Assembly (NCBI RefSeq): GCF_000523515.1
Contig: NZ_AWRU01000006.1
Span: forward strand, 510,621 to 548,206
Direction: 5' to 3'
DNA from: Pedobacter sp. V48
GTDB taxonomy: Bacteria > Bacteroidota > Bacteroidia > Sphingobacteriales > Sphingobacteriaceae
DNA: 37,586 bases
Numbering within the stretch: position 1 is the first letter of the stretch; every line of letters starts with the position of its first letter. Shown one piece after another: positions 34,128-37,586 of the stretch. The notes beneath the pieces were generated by a model. It was given only the letters and a program-made list of their open reading frames with translations, searched no databases and was not told the origin of the DNA. The position numbers were made by a program, and so were the translations under genes.

Positions 34128-36471
34128 TAATATCATAATAGCTGCTTTTTTAGCGGTCGCTGTACTATCTTCCTGTAAGGTAAAGAAGGAGAGTGTATTA
34201 AAGTATGTGGATTCTGGTATCGGTACAGCACATAGTCGCTGGTTCTTCTTTACACCGGCTGCTTTACCTCATGGGATGGCAAAACTGGCCCCATCAACAA
34301 ATGGTCATTATGGCAATAAATCGGGATGGGAAGCTGTCGGTTATGATACCAGACATCGCTCTATAGAAGGATTCGTTCATTTTCATGAATGGCAAATTGG
34401 GGGTGTCTCGTTTATGCCTACAAACGGACCTTTAAAAGTGAAGCCCGGTGATTTAGACGGTCGTGAGGATGGTTATCGCTCTCATTTTGATCATAAAAAT
34501 GAAATAGCAGAGCCTGGTTACTACAAAGTTCTGTTAGATGATTACAACATTACTGCTGAACTTACAGCAACAGAACATGTTGGTTTTCATCGTTATACTT
34601 TTCCTAAAAATGATCAGTCGAGGGTTATTCTGGATATCGGGAATAAGCAGGGCGAAAGTGATGAGGTAAGAGATGCTTTTGTACGCATGATCGATGATAC
34701 TCATTTTGAAGGTTCTGTAACCACATATCCAAAATACATTAAAACTTACGATCCCAAAGGTCAGATCACCATGTATTTTTGGGGAGAAACAAGTCAGAAG
34801 CCAGTAAAGACAGGTTCTTTTAATACCGAAGGTATTTCTGAGAACAGCGCATCTGCAAAAGGTAAGGGGGCAGGTTTGTTTTTGGAATATAAAACGACCG
34901 AAGGAGCTGTTGTGGAGATGAAAGTAGGTTTGTCTTATACCTCAACAGAAAATGCTAAAAGAAACTTTGAAGCAGAAGCAACAAGTCTTTCATTTGACCA
35001 GGCTAAGGCAAGAGCTCAAACAGTATGGGAGCGGGAACTGGGTAAAATTTATGTTGAAGGAACTGATAAAAACAATAAAGTAAAGTTTTATACCGGGCTG
35101 TTTCACGGTTTATTGGGCCGGGGAACAGCAAGTGATGTGAGGGGAACATTCCCTCAATACGGTGGAACAATTGGACAATTACCCCTTGATGAAAAAGGGA
35201 AACCCAAATATAATTTTTATAACACAGATGCCATTTGGGGCGCCTTTTGGAATCTTACACAGCTGTGGGCCCTTTCTTATCCGGATAGATATAAAGATTT
35301 TGTACAAACACATTTAGAAGTTTATAAGCACAGAGGTTGGTTTGGCGATGGAATTGCAAATGGCCAGTTTGCATCCGGTGTAGGAACAAATTTTATAGGG
35401 CTTACCATCGCGGGTGCATATAATTTAGGAATCAGAGATTACGATGTAGACTTGGCTTATAAAGCTGTAAAAGCAAATGAGCTGGAATGGGTAAACAGAA
35501 ACGAAGGTTCAGGAAAAATGGATACCAAGCAATTTATTGAGCGTGGGTTTGTACCGTATGCCGAGGGAGAAACGGATTCACTGGGTTCAAATTTTTCTGC
35601 ATCACATACGCTTGAATATAGTTTTAGTGCTTTTGCTGCCGCGCAAATGGCTAAAGCTTTAGGTAAAAAAGAAGATTATCAGAATCTGATTAAAAGATCT
35701 GATGGTTGGAAATTGCTTTTTAATCCTGAAAATAAATTGATCCATCCTAAAAGGGCAGATGGTTCATTTATAGATAAATTCGATCCTTACCAGCCATGGA
35801 GAGGCTTTCAAGAAGGTAATGCCATTCAGTATACTTTTTATATACCTCATAATCCTGCGGGCTTAATTGCTCAAATGGGAAAAACTGAATTTAACAATCG
35901 GTTAGATAGTGTTTTTACTGTTGCACAAAAAAACAGTTTTGGAGGGGGTAAAGAGATTGATGCCTTTTCCGGGGTGAAATCAATTTATAATCATGGTAAT
36001 CAGCCTAATTTACATGTCAGCTGGTTGTTTAACTTCTCTGGTAAGCCCTGGCTTACCCAAAAATGGACAAGGGCGATCTGTGATGAGTTTTACGGTACAG
36101 AAACCATTCATGGCTATGGCTATGGACAAGATGAGGACCAGGGGCAGTTAGGGTCATGGTATGTAATGGCAGCGTTAGGATTGTTTGATGTGAAAGGACT
36201 TACCGACCTCCGACCTATAATTGAATTGGGGAGTCCTCTTTTTGAAAAGGCAACAATTACGCTGGGTAATAGAAAACAGTTGATTATAGAAGCGAGAAAT
36301 ACTTCAGCAGAGAATGTTTATGTGCAATCGGCCACATTTAACGGTAAAATACTAAACAACTGCTGGCTATACAGAGATGAATTGATGCAGGGTGGGAAAA
36401 TGATATTAATAATGGGAGCGAAGCCTAATCAGCAATGGGGGGTAGATGTTCCGCCTCCCTCAGATCAGTAA
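34114..36471 (+). CDS. GH92-like alpha-mannosidase lipoprotein with a non-standard (ATA) start
   Basis: From the ATA at 34114 the frame gives 785 residues starting with a lipoprotein signal: two Arg, a hydrophobic run and the lipobox LSSC with Cys21. No ATG, GTG or TTG lies in this frame between the stop at 34099 and the GTG at 34207; that GTG is the Val of the conserved GH92 opening VDSGIGTAHSRW, so starting there would remove the signal and part of the fold. Kept: EGNAIQ (Glu567), DEDQG (673-677). The GNEP loop reads GNQPNLH (628-634). Residues after Cys21 are basic (KVKKE), so it is probably a periplasm-facing lipoprotein. It overlaps the symporter gene by 14 nt. Confidence 0.8.
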   Translation: MRRNSNIIIAAFLAVAVLSSCKVKKESVLKYVDSGIGTAHSRWFFFTPAALPHGMAKLAPSTNGHYGNKSGWEAVGYDTRHRSIEGFVHFHEWQIGGVSFMPTNGPLKVKPGDLDGREDGYRSHFDHKNEIAEPGYYKVLLDDYNITAELTATEHVGFHRYTFPKNDQSRVILDIGNKQGESDEVRDAFVRMIDDTHFEGSVTTYPKYIKTYDPKGQITMYFWGETSQKPVKTGSFNTEGISENSASAKGKGAGLFLEYKTTEGAVVEMKVGLSYTSTENAKRNFEAEATSLSFDQAKARAQTVWERELGKIYVEGTDKNNKVKFYTGLFHGLLGRGTASDVRGTFPQYGGTIGQLPLDEKGKPKYNFYNTDAIWGAFWNLTQLWALSYPDRYKDFVQTHLEVYKHRGWFGDGIANGQFASGVGTNFIGLTIAGAYNLGIRDYDVDLAYKAVKANELEWVNRNEGSGKMDTKQFIERGFVPYAEGETDSLGSNFSASHTLEYSFSAFAAAQMAKALGKKEDYQNLIKRSDGWKLLFNPENKLIHPKRADGSFIDKFDPYQPWRGFQEGNAIQYTFYIPHNPAGLIAQMGKTEFNNRLDSVFTVAQKNSFGGGKEIDAFSGVKSIYNHGNQPNLHVSWLFNFSGKPWLTQKWTRAICDEFYGTETIHGYGYGQDEDQGQLGSWYVMAALGLFDVKGLTDLRPIIELGSPLFEKATITLGNRKQLIIEARNTSAENVYVQSATFNGKILNNCWLYRDELMQGGKMILIMGAKPNQQWGVDVPPPSDQ

Positions 36472-36473
36472 TT

Positions 36474-37064
36474 TCAAATCTTTAACCATCCGGTGATGCT
36501 CATTCTAGGTTGATGGGTGAGCAAAACCTCGTGCATAAGCTCATCGCTTTTAAAAAATACGCCCTTTCTGTTTTCAGGAGATATGTTTTGCAAATGGTCA
36601 TCGTGGTGGATACACAATTCACCCCCATCGGCTAGTATCCAGTTTGTGTTTAAATAGATTATCATTGAATATTTTCTGCTGTCGTTATTTTGGAACTGAT
36701 CAAGATGCTTTTTATAAAAACTACCTTTTTCATATAAGGTATAATGAAACTCGTACCCGGTAATTCCGGTATAACAGGTTTCATTTAAATACTTTACGAA
36801 CTTGTCCATTAGGATAAAAAAGGCATTTTCGCAAGGAGTATCATGGTTGCGGTCTAGCCAATATATACGGTCGCCACGCACTTCAGAGTTATGTCTTATT
36901 ACCTTGTCGTTTCCTGTTCCGGCCGAAAGGAGCATTTTGTTACTGTAAAGAGAAATCAGGTTTTCCTTCAAATCGGCAGCAAGGCTCTCACTTAAAAAGT
37001 GGTCGGCAATGCCTACGTGTTGGTCTATAAAAGAATCGATCAGGCAATTAAATGTGTGTTCCAA
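36474..37064 (-). CDS. 2OG-Fe(II) oxygenase, prolyl-4-hydroxylase-like
   Basis: A 196-residue cytoplasmic dioxygenase of the prolyl 4-hydroxylase-like type, which couples oxidation of a substrate to decarboxylation of 2-oxoglutarate. The iron ligands are His120 and Asp122 (KKHLDQF) and His178 (ELMHEVL); Arg187 (QPRMSITGW) binds 2-oxoglutarate. The strand SMIIYLNTNWILADGGELCI between them is the family's double-stranded beta-helix core. The substrate is unknown. It converges with the GH92 lipoprotein gene (2 bp between the stops) and seems unrelated to the sugar cluster. The start is the ATG at 37064; the next gene on the same strand ends 88 nt upstream. Confidence 0.88.
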   Translation of the reverse strand: MEHTFNCLIDSFIDQHVGIADHFLSESLAADLKENLISLYSNKMLLSAGTGNDKVIRHNSEVRGDRIYWLDRNHDTPCENAFFILMDKFVKYLNETCYTGITGYEFHYTLYEKGSFYKKHLDQFQNNDSRKYSMIIYLNTNWILADGGELCIHHDDHLQNISPENRKGVFFKSDELMHEVLLTHQPRMSITGWLKI

Positions 37065-37152
37065 AATAGCGGTTTAATACGGGAGTAAAACCGCAGGTTG
37101 GTGAAGGTAGTCTTTTTAACTGTTAAAAAGCACCATTGCAATTTCAGTAACG

Positions 37153-37586
37153 CTAAAACTTGGTTTCATTGAGTACCGGGTTCTTACTTGCATTAACCTG
37201 ATACGTAGTTATTTTGTCAACTTCATCAACCTCAACAATTCTATAACCCTTATATTGTGTGCCCCAGTTGCCCCCGTAGTGTGCATCAAAAAAATGTGGT
37301 AATTTATTGGTGTAAAACACAGCATCCAAACTATGATCGTGTCCATGAAAAACCGCCTTAACATTATTGTAGCTATGTAGAAGGGTTATGGTTTCAGGAC
37401 AATCAACAAATGGACTTTCTGGTACCCAGAAATGCGGAGGTATGTGTAAAACCACCAGTACTGTCTTTAAGTCTTTAAACTTTTCCAGCTCTCGTTTTAT
37501 AAAATTATTGTCAGGGCATATGTATTTACCTTTCGTATCTGAGGTATTCGCCAGGATAAAACCAACGTCATTTTTTTTAAAGGAAT
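37153..37586 (-). CDS. Metallophosphoesterase, 5' end beyond the window
   Basis: The minus-strand frame is open from the window's right edge to the stop at 37153, so the last ~144 residues of a larger calcineurin-like phosphoesterase are seen; the GTG at 37455 is internal. Visible motifs are VVLHIPPHF, giving a metal-binding His, and the closing VFHGHDHS (GHxH metal motif). The N-terminal D-x-H and GD motifs must lie to the right. The part ends in a short beta-rich tail (YKGYRIVEVDEVDKITTYQV). Substrate unknown; location cannot be judged without the N terminus. Confidence 0.85.
   Translation of the reverse strand, partial: SFKKNDVGFILANTSDTKGKYICPDNNFIKRELEKFKDLKTVLVVLHIPPHFWVPESPFVDCPETITLLHSYNNVKAVFHGHDHSLDAVFYTNKLPHFFDAHYGGNWGTQYKGYRIVEVDEVDKITTYQVNASKNPVLNETKF

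Noticed and set aside
34207..36471. GTG at 34207 as the true start of the second GH92
   Set aside because: The GTG codes for a Val inside the conserved opening of the family, and a complete lipoprotein signal lies in frame just upstream.
1..37586. CRISPR arrays, tRNA/rRNA genes, prophage or transposase genes
   Set aside because: No regularly spaced repeats, cloverleaf-like sequences or mobile-element proteins were found by reading.

Overview
The window looks like a piece of chromosome from a Bacteroidota bacterium of the Sphingobacteriaceae, most like Pedobacter. This rests on low GC, a SusC/SusD pair run by an ECF sigma factor and FecR anti-sigma factor, a type III glutamine synthetase, Bacteroidota-type promoters (TTG, about 19 nt, TAnnTTTG), and many secreted sugar enzymes. 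No rRNA, tRNA, CRISPR array, phage or insertion sequence was seen.

Layout. Bases 1-1341 hold the 3' end of a FucP-like sugar permease and a secreted SGNH esterase. Bases 1423-6918 are mostly housekeeping: purM and the glutamine synthetase on the minus strand, then a TonB-family protein and an acyl-CoA thioesterase on the plus strand. Bases 6977-16899, all minus strand, are a polysaccharide utilization locus in the order sigma factor, FecR, SusC with an STN signalling domain, SusD, DUF1080, Tat-exported Gfo/Idh/MocA oxidoreductase, DUF1080. It contains no classical glycoside hydrolase. The likely chemistry is oxidation of the sugar (probably at C3) followed by cleavage by the DUF1080 enzymes. 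Bases 17017-23119 are housekeeping again: purL on the minus strand, then trmN6, a YfcE-type phosphoesterase and class I fructose-1,6-bisphosphatase on the plus strand.

Bases 23236-36471 form a second sugar cluster without SusC/SusD: a sialate O-acetylesterase-like protein, an unclassified six-hairpin glycosidase-like protein, a GH92 alpha-mannosidase-like enzyme with an extra N-terminal domain, a GntR/UTRA repressor (opposite strand), a fused type I mannose-6-phosphate isomerase, a sugar:H+ symporter, and a second GH92 that is a lipoprotein. Together they could release mannose from mannosides in the periplasm, import it, and feed it to glycolysis as fructose-6-phosphate. A 14-bp motif (TATGTWTGTRCAWR) overlaps the promoter -7 box at three transcription units of this cluster and is a candidate operator of the GntR protein. 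Bases 36474-37586 hold a 2OG-Fe(II) oxygenase and the 3' part of a metallophosphoesterase.

Most notable: the glycosidase-free oxidative locus; the second GH92, whose lipoprotein signal is in frame but has no ATG/GTG/TTG start (an ATA stands where the start should be); the isomerase fused to a kinase-like domain without a P-loop; the shared operator motif; and a perfect 15-bp dyad over the promoter of the ECF sigma gene.
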